From: Candidatus Kryptoniota bacterium
GTDB lineage: Bacteria; Bacteroidota; Ignavibacteria; Kryptoniales; JAKASW01
Direction of reading: 5' to 3'
DNA length: 63,984 nt
Assembly: GCA_024641705.1 (NCBI GenBank)
Contig: JAHECO010000020.1
Location: 1 to 63,984 of the forward strand
The notes beneath the pieces are model-generated. The model saw only the letters and a program-made list of their open reading frames with translations. It ran no database searches and had not been told where the DNA came from. Shown piece after piece: positions 37,065 to 46,300 of the stretch. Numbering within the stretch: the first letter of the stretch is position 1; every line of letters starts with the position of its first letter. The translations under genes and the position numbers were made by a program.

Positions 37065-37853
37065 ATGGAAAACAAATATTTAGAGGATACATTCGGACTG
37101 AAAGGGAAGGTTGCTGCGGTCGTGGGCGGAAGCGGCGTGCTTGGCGGGAGTGTCGCGCTGGCACTTGCCAGGGCAGGAGCCAGGGTGGCAATCATATACA
37201 ACCGCGGAAAAGAGGCGGCCGCGGAGATAGTGAAGCAGATCGAAGCCTTCGGCGGCGAGGCGATCACCGCGCAGGCCGACGGCCGCGTCAAATCTAACCT
37301 GGAGAAGGCGAAGGACGAGATCGTGTCGAAATGGAAGCGGGTAGACATACTCGTCAATGCCCCGGGCGTAAATTCGACAACTCCCATCCTCGAGATTACC
37401 GAGGAGGAATGGGAGAAGATTATCAGCGTCAACCTGAAGGGGATGTTTTTCGCCTGCCAGGTTTTCGGGAAGCACATGATAGACGCGAAGGTTAAGGGAA
37501 GCATCATTAACTTCTCTTCCGTCTCGTCGGAGATCCCGCTCTCGAAAGTGTTCACATATGCAATTTCAAAAGCGGGCGTGAACAACATGACCCGGTTCCT
37601 GGCAAGGGAATGGGCTCAGTACGGCGTACGCGTGAACGCCGTCATGCCGGGCTTCTTTCCGGCGGAGCAGAACCAGAAGATCCTGACCGAGGAGAGGCGG
37701 AAATCTATTTTCGCCCACACCCCCATGGCCAGGTACGGCGAAGCGGAGGAGCTGAACGGAGCGTTCATCTGGCTCGCCTCCAATAACGCATCGTCTTTCG
37801 TAACTGGAACCATCATCCCGGTCGACGGCGGATTCACCGCCATGACCATATAA
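37065..37853 (+). CDS. SDR-family oxidoreductase, possible fructuronate/mannonate dehydrogenase
   Basis: A 262-residue short-chain dehydrogenase with glycine motif GGSGVLGG (21-28) and catalytic Ser152, Tyr165 and Lys169. The usual NNAG is replaced by NAPG. The GVLGG form of the dinucleotide motif is shared with SDR proteins annotated as mannonate/fructuronate oxidoreductases near uronate genes. It lies 90 bases after kduD and 13 bases before pdxB. It could supply the UxuB step needed after UxaE, but the substrate is inferred from context only. Confidence 0.8.
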   Translation: MENKYLEDTFGLKGKVAAVVGGSGVLGGSVALALARAGARVAIIYNRGKEAAAEIVKQIEAFGGEAITAQADGRVKSNLEKAKDEIVSKWKRVDILVNAPGVNSTTPILEITEEEWEKIISVNLKGMFFACQVFGKHMIDAKVKGSIINFSSVSSEIPLSKVFTYAISKAGVNNMTRFLAREWAQYGVRVNAVMPGFFPAEQNQKILTEERRKSIFAHTPMARYGEAEELNGAFIWLASNNASSFVTGTIIPVDGGFTAMTI

Positions 37854-37866
37854 CGCGGCCGCTGCC

Positions 37867-39027
37867 ATGAGAATTGTAGTTGACCAGCGTATCCCCTTTG
37901 TCGAGGAGGCGTTCGGCGCCTTCGGCGAGGTCGTGAAGTTTGACAGCCGTGCTATCGACAGCGCGGCTGTGAAGGATGCCGACGCGCTGCTGGTCCGATC
38001 GGAAACAAAAGTGGACGCGAAGCTCCTGGAAGGGAGCAAAGTAAGATTCGTCGGCACTGCCACGATCGGGACGGACCATGTCGATGCGGGTTATCTAAAG
38101 AGGAGCGGAATCGTCTTCGCAAGTGCCCCGGGGTGCAACTCGAACGCCGTCGTTCAATACGTTTACTCCGCGCTCTTCACGGTCGCGGAGAGAGAAGGGT
38201 TCAAGCTACGGGGGAAGACGCTCGGTGTTGTAGGCGTCGGAAATATCGGCAGCAAGATAGTCCGCGTCGGAAAGAAACTAGGGATGAAGGTCTTGCAGAA
38301 CGATCCTCCCCTGGCCAGAGCGTCTGGCGATCCACGATTTCTGCAGCTCGATGACCTGATGGACGCGGATTTCATTACTGTACACGTTCCCTACACGAAG
38401 ACGGGCACGGATCCGACGCATCACCTCTTTGACGCGAAGAGACTTTCGATGATGAAGGAGGGTTCGGTTCTCATCAACTCGTCGAGAGGGGCGGTTGTCG
38501 ACAGCCGGGCTCTGAGGTCTGCCCTCGCGACCGGCAGGCCAGGGAAGTCGGTCCTGGATGTCTGGGAGAAGGAACCGAACATAGACATCGAGCTTCTGGC
38601 AAAGTGCGCGATCGGGACGCAGCACATCGCCGGCTACTCGATTGACGGCAAGGTCAATGCAACGAAGATGATATATGAGGCTTTCTGTTCTCATTTCGCG
38701 AAGCAGAAGACCTGGGACGCAGCAGCTGCGATCAAACCGCCGGCTGAACCTGAGATGAGGGTGGCTCCGGATTATGACGACGCCGAGAGTGTCATATCGA
38801 ACCTTGTGAGGAAGTGTTACGACATAACCAAGGACGATGAGAGCCTGAGGAAGATTGCGGGCCTGGGTCAGGAGGAACGCGGTCAGTATTTCAAAGGACT
38901 CAGAGGAAAGTATGTCTTTCGGTATGAGTTCTCAAACATGACGGTTATCCTTCCGCGGCATGACGGCTTGTTGAATGAAGCGCTTGAGGCGTTCAAGTTC
39001 AAGATAAACCACGCGAGCAAAGGCTAG
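37867..39027 (+). CDS. pdxB: 4-phosphoerythronate dehydrogenase
   Basis: A 386-residue D-2-hydroxyacid dehydrogenase of the PdxB branch, which oxidises 4-phosphoerythronate in pyridoxal phosphate synthesis. Family marks are TATIGTDHVD, APGCNSNAV, the NAD motif GVGNIGSKI, and the C-terminal PdxB dimerisation domain after residue about 290. It starts 13 bases after the SDR gene, so it is probably cotranscribed with the uronate genes, an unusual setting for vitamin B6 synthesis. A hydroxyacid role in sugar acid metabolism is an alternative, but the C-terminal domain favours PdxB. Confidence 0.88.
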   Translation: MRIVVDQRIPFVEEAFGAFGEVVKFDSRAIDSAAVKDADALLVRSETKVDAKLLEGSKVRFVGTATIGTDHVDAGYLKRSGIVFASAPGCNSNAVVQYVYSALFTVAEREGFKLRGKTLGVVGVGNIGSKIVRVGKKLGMKVLQNDPPLARASGDPRFLQLDDLMDADFITVHVPYTKTGTDPTHHLFDAKRLSMMKEGSVLINSSRGAVVDSRALRSALATGRPGKSVLDVWEKEPNIDIELLAKCAIGTQHIAGYSIDGKVNATKMIYEAFCSHFAKQKTWDAAAAIKPPAEPEMRVAPDYDDAESVISNLVRKCYDITKDDESLRKIAGLGQEERGQYFKGLRGKYVFRYEFSNMTVILPRHDGLLNEALEAFKFKINHASKG

Positions 39028-39144
39028 AAGAGGCGGAGCTTCCTCAGGACAGAGATGCCAATAAGGATTTCGAAGCCTCTCGGTCGTGCGTTCGGCCCGT
39101 GCGTGCAGACTTAATTCCGTGGTCAGAACAAGGAGGTATTGAAC

Positions 39145-39750
39145 ATGTCGGGACAGAAAAAGAAAGGCGGCGGTGTCCTTGGAAAGTTGACATTCGAGCC
39201 ACTTAGCAGGAAGAACTGGGACAAGTTCGTTGAACTCTTTGGTGAGAGGGGAGCATGTGCCGGCTGTTGGTGCATGTACTACAGGCTCTCTAAGCCGGAT
39301 TTCAAGAAAGGTCAGGCGGAAAATCTCAACAAGAACCGGATGAAGAAAGTGGTCTGGTCGGGGAAGCCGACCGGGTTGATCGCTTTCAGCGGAGGGAGAC
39401 CGGTAGGGTGGCTGGCCCTCGCACCGCGGGAAGATTTGGTCAAGCTCACAAAGTCCAGGGTTCACAAACCTATCGACGATAAGCCGGTCTGGTCGATACC
39501 TTGCTTTTTCATCGACAAGGCCTTCAGGCGCAAAGGACTGTCGGTCGCGATGCTGAAAGGTGCGATTGCCTATGCGAAGAAGAAAGGTATCAAAATACTC
39601 GAGGCATACCCTGTAATACCCACGAAGAAACAACTTCCCGATGCGTTTCTGTGGGTCGGGCTCTACAAGTCCTTCGAGATGGCGGGCTTCGAGGTGGCCG
39701 ACAGGAAATCTAAGTCGAGGCCGATGGTTAGATACTATTCCGGCAAATGA
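39145..39750 (+). CDS. GNAT-family N-acetyltransferase
   Basis: A 201-residue acetyltransferase. The N-terminal Cys-rich GACAGCWCMYYR segment marks a subgroup of GNAT proteins of unknown substrate. The acetyl-CoA motif appears as DKAFRRKGLSVAML, followed by AYAKKKG and the TKKQLPDAFLWVG loop. AAGGAGG lies eight bases before the chosen ATG. It stands alone after pdxB. Confidence 0.82.
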   Translation: MSGQKKKGGGVLGKLTFEPLSRKNWDKFVELFGERGACAGCWCMYYRLSKPDFKKGQAENLNKNRMKKVVWSGKPTGLIAFSGGRPVGWLALAPREDLVKLTKSRVHKPIDDKPVWSIPCFFIDKAFRRKGLSVAMLKGAIAYAKKKGIKILEAYPVIPTKKQLPDAFLWVGLYKSFEMAGFEVADRKSKSRPMVRYYSGK

Positions 39751-39874
39751 ATGCCGAACAGCTGATTCTTTCCGGATGTACGCGGATTAAACTGGCAGTT
39801 GAATTCGTCTGTCAAACATTGGAAATTCGCGATGAGAACAGATAGTCGAATAGAAGTTGCGGAAGGAGAAAACG

Positions 39875-40468
39875 ATGAAAAGAGACTTAAGTAGGAATTT
39901 CGCCCCGGGTTTCCGGATCACAGTCGTGATCGCCGCGGTCGCCATTTGTTCATCTGTGTTTTCAACGAACGCCTATGCGCAGAGAATGAGGGTCACTCCT
40001 GAAAGACAGGCTCCCACGCACATGCTGAGGCTTCCGCCGAATCACTCGAGAGTTTATGTAGGAAACCGCCCGTACTACTATCATAACGGCTATTTCTACA
40101 GAGGATGGCGGGGAGGGTACGTCCTGTATCGCCCACCGTTCGGGGCCAGGTTCAGGTTCCTGCCGTACGGGTTCTGGAGCTTTCACATCGGGCCGGCTCT
40201 TTATTTTTACGGCGGTGGTGCCTACTATCAGTACCTACCGAATGAAAATGTATACGTCGTGGTGCCGAAGCCGAACCAGGCACCTGCCGGTCCCGCCGGT
40301 GACGAGGACACGATGTACCTCACTGACGGTTCGACTTTCTCCGGTGTGTTCGCGGGAGCTACTGCAGACAGCATACACTTCCAGGTGAAGGATTCGATCC
40401 GCACGGTGCCGATAACCCAGGTGAAGTCGATCAACTTCGCGCCGTCCTCGTTTAAGGAACAGAAGTAG
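39875..40468 (+). CDS. Secreted Tyr/Gly-rich envelope protein (DUF6515-like)
   Basis: A 197-residue protein with a signal peptide ending NAYAQ. The middle is rich in Tyr, Gly and Pro (RPYYYHNGYFYRGW, YFYGGGAYYQYLP, VYVVVPKP), as in DUF6515-type envelope proteins. The last ~55 residues form a small beta domain with a TMYLTDGSTFSGVF start. GGAAGGAG precedes the ATG. Function is unknown; an envelope or surface-coat role is a guess. Confidence 0.7.
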   Translation: MKRDLSRNFAPGFRITVVIAAVAICSSVFSTNAYAQRMRVTPERQAPTHMLRLPPNHSRVYVGNRPYYYHNGYFYRGWRGGYVLYRPPFGARFRFLPYGFWSFHIGPALYFYGGGAYYQYLPNENVYVVVPKPNQAPAGPAGDEDTMYLTDGSTFSGVFAGATADSIHFQVKDSIRTVPITQVKSINFAPSSFKEQK

Positions 40469-40594
40469 ATGTCTGCGGCCAAATCGAGATTCTGGCCTGA
40501 GACGATCAGGCTCTCAGGCCTGTACCTATATATTCCCGGTGTAATTTCATACCTGGCATTGTTGAAAGCGAAGCTCCTGGATCTCCTGGGCTAG
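40469..40594 (+). CDS. Possible 41-residue membrane peptide
   Basis: A short frame starting immediately after the stop codon of the preceding gene: MSAAKSRFWPETIRLSG, then one hydrophobic helix (YLYIPGVISYLALL) and LLDLLG. AAGGA lies 11 bases before its ATG, and a perfect hairpin follows 16 bases after the stop. It may be a real small membrane protein translated by coupling, but there is no family to support it. Confidence 0.35.
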   Translation: MSAAKSRFWPETIRLSGLYLYIPGVISYLALLKAKLLDLLG

Positions 40595-40610
40595 GTCGTG
40601 CTCGGTGCGA

Positions 40611-40639
40611 CCTCCCGTAAGGAGAGAGTTTACGGGAGG
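40611..40639 (+). terminator. Hairpin, candidate terminator
   Basis: CCTCCCGTAA and TTACGGGAGG form a perfect 10-bp stem around a 9-base loop. No T run follows, so termination is inferred from the stem and its position after the gene pair. Confidence 0.45.
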
Positions 40640-40698
40640 CCGTGATGGGCCGGTTGAATCGGTGTCTTTAGATTATCCCTCCGAGTAAGTCAGTGGGC

Positions 40699-41043
40699 AT
40701 GTCGAAAACAGGCGGATTGAAATATCATCATCTTGGAATACCGACTAAGAAGCACAGGGCTGGTGAGGAGTATCTCCCGCAATATGGGATCTACCATTCG
40801 GGATTTGACGAAAGTGAATTCGGAATCGAGTGGATGTATTACGACGACAATTGCGCGCTTCCTGAGATTATTAGAACGATGCCGCATATCGCGTTTGAGG
40901 TCGATGATGTCTTTGAGGCGATCAAGGGAAAGAAAGTCATAGTCGAGCCGAACAGCCCGTCTGCCGGCGTTCTGGTCGCATTTATTGAGGAGGAAGGGGT
41001 TCCCATCGAGTTTATTCAGATTAATGAAAATGCGTCGCTATGA
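40699..41043 (+). CDS. VOC/glyoxalase-like small protein
   Basis: A 114-residue protein with LKYHHLGIPT at the N-terminus and PHIAFEVDDVFEAI in the second half, the two halves expected of a vicinal-oxygen-chelate fold. Conserved-looking residues are the His pair near residue 9, Glu of IEWMYYDD, and Glu of PIEFIQI. The substrate is unknown. The ATG at 40699 is chosen because the codons before it look non-coding; the ribosome site is weak. Confidence 0.65.
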   Translation: MSKTGGLKYHHLGIPTKKHRAGEEYLPQYGIYHSGFDESEFGIEWMYYDDNCALPEIIRTMPHIAFEVDDVFEAIKGKKVIVEPNSPSAGVLVAFIEEEGVPIEFIQINENASL

Positions 41044-41234
41044 TCCCCTCGTGAGAGACGGGATCGAATCTCCCGTAAAAAAATCTGGATGCTTCGGAGT
41101 TTATCCCACTTTGTATATGTTGCGCTAAGACATGGTGGCTACAGGAAGTAACGGGAACAAAATCGGGAATCGGCTCGTAGTAGTATATCAGCGGCGAGAT
41201 GCCGATTGCAGATGAGACACCAGGAGTAATTCAG

Positions 41235-41435
41235 ATGCTTTACATAGTCGCCTTCTTTCTACCGCCGATCGCGGTTCTTCTCAGCGGAAGGCCGATCCAG
41301 GCGCTGGTCAATTTCTTCCTTTGCTTCCTGTTCTGGATCCCGGCAGTTGTGCACGCGCTGCTCGTGGTCCGCGACCACTATGATGACAGGCGAGCCAGGC
41401 GAATCATCAGGGCGATTAACCATTCAAGGGCGTGA
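41235..41435 (+). CDS. Pmp3/YqaE-family small membrane protein
   Basis: A 66-residue protein with two membrane helices separated by LLSGRPIQALVN, the usual pattern of the Pmp3/YqaE (UPF0057) family, which is linked to membrane potential and stress. The ATG at 41235 has AGGAG eight bases upstream, which decides against the longer frame starting at 41199. The C-terminal tail is basic and Arg-rich. Confidence 0.75.
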   Translation: MLYIVAFFLPPIAVLLSGRPIQALVNFFLCFLFWIPAVVHALLVVRDHYDDRRARRIIRAINHSRA

Positions 41436-41456
41436 TTAGGTATGTGAAGAATCCAC

Positions 41457-41485
41457 TTGACTTCTATCGACCCGTTCACTATTTT
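41457..41485 (+). promoter_or_regulatory. Candidate promoter of the tetR-RND efflux operon
   Basis: TTGACT and TATTTT are separated by exactly 17 bases. The -10 element directly abuts operator copy 1, so a bound repressor would cover the start site. Confidence 0.6.
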
Positions 41486-41513
41486 GGAAACGCTTAATAC
41501 GAAAGTCGTTTCC
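41486..41513. promoter_or_regulatory. Operator copy 1 (inverted repeat)
   Basis: GGAAACG and CGTTTCC form the ends of a 28-bp inverted repeat with a CTTAATACGAAAGT centre. A second copy with the same centre lies at 41569-41597. Confidence 0.65.
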
Positions 41514-41536
41514 ATGACGCGAAATTAGCCGCGCCT

Positions 41537-41558
41537 GCAGTCATCGACTGCTTTTTTT
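41537..41558 (+). terminator. Terminator-like hairpin with T run in the leader
   Basis: GCAGTC-ATC-GACTGC is followed by seven T residues, the form of an intrinsic terminator. It lies between the two operator copies, so it either ends transcription from the Pmp3-like gene or attenuates the efflux operon. Confidence 0.65.
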
Positions 41559-41568
41559 AGTGGGAGGT

Positions 41569-41597
41569 GGAAACGACTAATACGAAAATCATTTTCC
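41569..41597. promoter_or_regulatory. Operator copy 2 (inverted repeat)
   Basis: GGAAACGACTAATACGAAA followed by ATCATTTTCC repeats operator 1 with small changes. It ends 19 bases before the TetR start codon, so a bound repressor here could block transcript elongation or occlude the ribosome site region. Confidence 0.65.
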
Positions 41598-41616
41598 AGT
41601 CAAAGAAGGAATTGAA

Positions 41617-42240
41617 ATGACGGAAACTGAAACCAGGGCGAGGATCTTTGCGGCTGCTGATGAGATGTTCATGCAGCATGGCTACTCGAAGGTGACAATG
41701 GAAGAGATAGCCTCAGGTTTAGGCATTAGCAAGAAGACCCTCTATAGGTTTTTTCCGAACAAGAGGGAGTTGCTGCGCGAGTTGATGACCGAAAGACAGT
41801 CCGAATTCATGGAGCACATCGAGGTGATCTGGAAACGCGAGGATCTCGATTTCGTAGGGAAGTTCAGGAGCACTCTCGACTTCGTAGGCGAGCGCTCTTC
41901 GAAGATGAACAAGTTCCAGGATGTACAGAAGATCGCCCCCGACATATGGAAGGAGATACACGACTTCAAGAAAGAGAAGATCTTCCAGAGAGTGAGAAGG
42001 TTGTTCGAGGCGGGGTTCGAGACCGGCATATTCAGAAGCGACATCGACAGGGACATAGTGTTGCTCGTGTACACCCACGCAGTGGAATCGATCGTAAATC
42101 CGGAAGCTCTATCGGAGCTCCCGTGCACGGCAGGGCAAGCTTTCGAGGCAATTTCCAAGATAATATTCGAAGGGATTCTCACCGAAGAGGGGAGATCGAA
42201 ATACATCTTTCACGATGCGGCCGCAACTACTGCGCGCTAG
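41617..42240 (+). CDS. TetR/AcrR-family regulator of the RND efflux operon
   Basis: A 207-residue regulator with helix-turn-helix VTMEEIASGLGISKKTLYRFFPNK (residues about 28-51) and a C-terminal ligand domain. AAGGA lies before the ATG. It is the first gene of an operon with a periplasmic adaptor and an RND pump, the classic AcrR-type arrangement. Two matching inverted repeats upstream are its likely binding sites. Confidence 0.9.
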   Translation: MTETETRARIFAAADEMFMQHGYSKVTMEEIASGLGISKKTLYRFFPNKRELLRELMTERQSEFMEHIEVIWKREDLDFVGKFRSTLDFVGERSSKMNKFQDVQKIAPDIWKEIHDFKKEKIFQRVRRLFEAGFETGIFRSDIDRDIVLLVYTHAVESIVNPEALSELPCTAGQAFEAISKIIFEGILTEEGRSKYIFHDAAATTAR

Positions 42241-42295
42241 CACATTCATTCAAATTAGTCACGGACCAAAAGAAGCTCGAAGATAGAGGGATAGT

Positions 42296-43363
42296 ATGAA
42301 GAGGCTGAAAGTATATTCCATAATCGTCGTTTCTCTTGTAATCATCATTGCGGTTCTTTTGCGCAACCGCGAGAAGATAAAGGCGGAGACGAGGAATCTT
42401 AATGTTGACTCTTACTCGGTTTCCGTCGCGACCGTTGAAAAGAAGAGCATCGCGACTGATCTTGACCTTGTCGGAACGATAAACGCCAACAACGATGTGC
42501 ACGTCGTCTCCGAGGCGGCCGGCAAAGTAACGAATGTGCTTGCGAGCGTCGGGGATTACGAGCCCGAGGGGGCGGTGCTCATACGGCTCGACGACAAACT
42601 TCAGGCCGCAGCTCTGGAGCTGGCGAAGGTCAACCTCGACAAAGCGACTAAAGACTACAAAAGGTACAAGGAGCTCTACCAGGAGCATTCGATAACGGAC
42701 TCCCAGCTCGAGAGTGCGGAGCTGGCTTACCAGTCCGCGAACGACCGGTTCGTCGTGGCGCATCGCCAGTTCAGCAACACGAGAATAACGAGCCCGATCA
42801 CGGGCATTGTCACATCCCGCGTCGCGGACATCGGGACATACGTCAACCCGGGGATGGCTGTGGCGGAGGTCGTGGACATTTCCCGCCTGAAGGTTACGGT
42901 CAATGTCGATGAACAGGATATCATGAACTTCAGGCCCGGTGATAAAGTGAGGATCTCCACCGATGTTTACCCGGGAGTAGATTTTACAGGGACTATCAAA
43001 ACCATCAGCTCAAAGGGGGACGCAGATCACACTTACCCGGTGGAGGTCGTTTTCCGGAACAGCGAGGAGCATCCTCTGAAGGCCGGCATGTTTGCCCATG
43101 TCTACTTCAGCGAAAGATCCGGTGCGAACTCGCTGGTCATACCGCGGCAGGCGCTGGTCGGCAGTGTTGAGGACCCGCAGGTGTTCGTCGTTGAAGACGA
43201 TATCGCAAGGCTGAAGAATATCGTCGTCGGCAGGTCGTACAACGATTACCTTGAGGTGCTGGGCGGACTCCGGCCCGGAGAAATTGTGGTCAGGAACGGA
43301 CAAGACAACCTGGAGGACGGATACAAAGTCAAGGTTGCTGCACAGGCATCCACCGCGCGGTAA
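42296..43363 (+). CDS. RND efflux periplasmic adaptor subunit (membrane fusion protein)
   Basis: A 355-residue HlyD/AcrA-type adaptor that links the inner-membrane RND pump to an outer-membrane channel. It has an N-terminal membrane anchor (residues 5-22), a lipoyl/barrel-sandwich half (VVSEAAGKVTNVLASVGD), a short coiled hairpin (about residues 100-150), the second lipoyl half (ITSPITGIVTSRVADIGTYV) and a beta-barrel domain. It lies between tetR and the pump gene. No TolC-type gene is in the window. Confidence 0.93.
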   Translation: MKRLKVYSIIVVSLVIIIAVLLRNREKIKAETRNLNVDSYSVSVATVEKKSIATDLDLVGTINANNDVHVVSEAAGKVTNVLASVGDYEPEGAVLIRLDDKLQAAALELAKVNLDKATKDYKRYKELYQEHSITDSQLESAELAYQSANDRFVVAHRQFSNTRITSPITGIVTSRVADIGTYVNPGMAVAEVVDISRLKVTVNVDEQDIMNFRPGDKVRISTDVYPGVDFTGTIKTISSKGDADHTYPVEVVFRNSEEHPLKAGMFAHVYFSERSGANSLVIPRQALVGSVEDPQVFVVEDDIARLKNIVVGRSYNDYLEVLGGLRPGEIVVRNGQDNLEDGYKVKVAAQASTAR

Positions 43364-43395
43364 CTGAGAACAGAAGCTGAGAAGGACCAACTAGG

Positions 43396-46300
43396 ATGAC
43401 TATTACAGAGTTAGCTATAAAGAGGCCTACGCTCGTTGTGGTTATTTTTGGGGCACTCGCACTCCTGGGCATTTACAGCCTTATAAACCTCAATTATGAA
43501 CTCCTTCCGAAAATCACGCCGCCGGTGCTCACCGTGACGACGATTTACCCGGGAGCCTCGCCGAACGAGATTGAGAATTCGGTGACGAAACCCGTCGAGG
43601 ACGCGCTGTCATCTCTCGACCAGATAAACAGCATAAGCTCTACCTCGAACGAGGGAGTCTCGTTTGTCATCGTGCAATTCGACCAGTCGGCCGACATAAA
43701 TACCGAGATGCAGGACGCGCAGCAGAAGGTGAATCAGATTGTCAGTGGTCTGCCTTTCGGAGTCAAGACACCGTCGATTTCGAAGTTCGACCTTCAGGCG
43801 ATTCCCGTATTGAGGTTAGGTGTCACCAGCAATATGCCTTCGACGAAATTCTATCAGTTCGTGGTCGACAGGATACAGCCGAGACTGTCGGAGATACCGG
43901 GCGTCGGTCTGGTTACCCTGGTGGGCGGGTTGCAGAGGGAAATCAGGGTCAACCTGGACGAGGCGAAGCTCAGGGCCTACGGGATATCTATGCTGCAGGT
44001 GCTGAATGCCGTGCAGACGTCAAACATAGATTACCCGACCGGCAAACTCCAGGACGACAGCCACCAGCTCGTAGTCAGAGTGGCCGGCAAATTCGGGTCG
44101 GTGGACGCGATAAGGAACCTGATCATCAAAAGATCCGGCGACGGCGGCGAAGTGAGACTGTCGGACGTCGCTGACGTTGAGGACGGGCACAAAGAATACC
44201 AGACGATCACGCGCATCAACGGGGTCACCTCGATCGGCATACTCGTGCAGAAGCAGACCGACGCGAACGCCGTGAATGTCAGCAGGCACGTTCGTGCCGA
44301 GCTGAAGAAGATCGAGAACGACTACAAAGCCGAGAATATCAAGTTCGATATTGCCCAGGACGGATCGCGTTTCACCATAGAGGCCGCGAACGGGGTCAAG
44401 TTCGACCTGGCTCTGGCCGTCGTCCTGGTCGCGATAGTAATGCTTCTCTTTCTACACAGCCTCCGCAACTCGTTCATCGTCATGCTTGCGATACCCGCTT
44501 CAATCCTTTCGACGTTCATCGTGATGTACGTATTGGGATACTCGCTCAACCTGATGACATTGCTCGGACTGTCTCTCGTTGTGGGCATCCTGGTGGACGA
44601 CTCCATAGTCGTCATCGAGAATATTCATCATCATCTCGAAAGCGGAGAAAAGCCGCGGACGGCGGCGGTAAAGGGAAGGAACGAGATCGGATTTGCGGCG
44701 CTTTCCATAACGATGGTGGACGTGGTCATCTACGTCCCGCTTGCGCTGACCGGCGGACTGATAGGCAACATCGTGCGCGAGTTCGCTATGGTCGTGGTCA
44801 TTTCCACGTTGATGAGTCTTTTTGTGTCTTTCACCGTGACTCCGCTCCTCGCATCCAGAATCAGCAAGCTGGAGAAAATGACGGACGGGACTTTCATCGG
44901 GCGGTTCGCCATCGCATTCGAAAAATACTTTCACAATCTCGTGGCATATTACATTTCCCTGCTCAGGTGGAGTCTAAACAACAGGTGGAAGGTCGTAGCG
45001 ATATCGGCGGCACTTTTTGTCGCCTCGCTCGCGCTGGCCCCGCTCGGCTTCATCGGGGCCGAGTTCATCCCGCAGTCGGACATGGGGCAGTTCGCGGTGA
45101 CTCTGGACATGCCTCCGAACTATACGGTGAGGAACACCAACCTGGTGACTGAGAAAGTAGAAAGGTACGTCCACAGCCTGCCAGCCGTCAGCAAGGATTT
45201 CGTGGAGGTCGGCGTCTCCAACGAGGGACTCATTGGCCAGTCTTCAAACCACAGTTCCGAGCTTGACGTCGAACTCGTGCCGAAAGAAAAGAGAAAACAG
45301 TCGACGGACCAGATCGGGGAGAAGATAAAGAAGTTTGCTTTGCAGATACCGGGCGTGAGAGTCCGCGTGGATCCGATCGGTCTGTTCGGGACGGCGAACC
45401 AGACTCCCATTCAGCTCATAGTCAGCGGCCCGAGCAGAGCGGACGTTTTGAAATCCGCACAGATACTTGAAGATGTCGTGAAATCTATCCCAGGCACAGC
45501 CGATGTGCGCCTGTCGACAGACATTGCGAATCCTGAGATGCGTGTCGAGATAGACCGCCAGAAGCTTGCTGCGTTCGGGCTGTCGATCGCGGATGTCGGC
45601 GCGACACTGCAGGTCGCGATGCAGGGCAACGACGACGCCAAATTCAGGGAGGGCGGCGACGACTACGACATACTCGTCTCGCTCGACAAGTTCGACAAGT
45701 CCAGCATATCTGACCTGAAACAGATGACATTCATAAACAACAAGGGGCAGAAGATCCGGCTTCAGCAGTTCGCCGACGTTTACCAGGCGACGGGACCGTC
45801 GGTCCTTCAAAGATTCGACAGGATAAGCGCGGTGACGGTGTATTCGCAGGTGATAGGCCGGCCGACGGGAACTGTTGGACAGGACATCAAGAACGCCATG
45901 GCGAAAAAGGTGCTTCCGGCAGGCGTGGATATAACGTACTGGGGCGATCTGAAGAACCAGGCGGACGCGTTCAGCAGCCTGGGGCTCGCGCTAATAGCCG
46001 CGATCATATTCGTGTACCTCGTGCTGGTCGCGCTGTACGACTCCTACGGTGAGCCGTTCATCATCCTCTTCTCGATCCCGGTGGCGATGGTCGGCGCATT
46101 CCTCGCGCTTGCGCTCACGATGAATTCGTTGAACATCTTCTCGATACTTGGAATCATCATGCTCATCGGGCTAGTCGGGAAGAACGCCATACTGCTTGTC
46201 GACAGGGCGAACCAGAAGAAACGTGAGGAAGGCCTGTCGACTTTCGATGCCCTGATCGAAGCAGGTGAGAGCAGGATCAGGCCGATCATGATGACGACGA

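Noticed and set aside
41058-41076. ACGGGA/TCCCGT hairpin followed by seven A residues, considered a terminator
   Set aside because: The A run means a T run would precede the hairpin on the opposite strand, so it fits an intrinsic terminator in neither direction.
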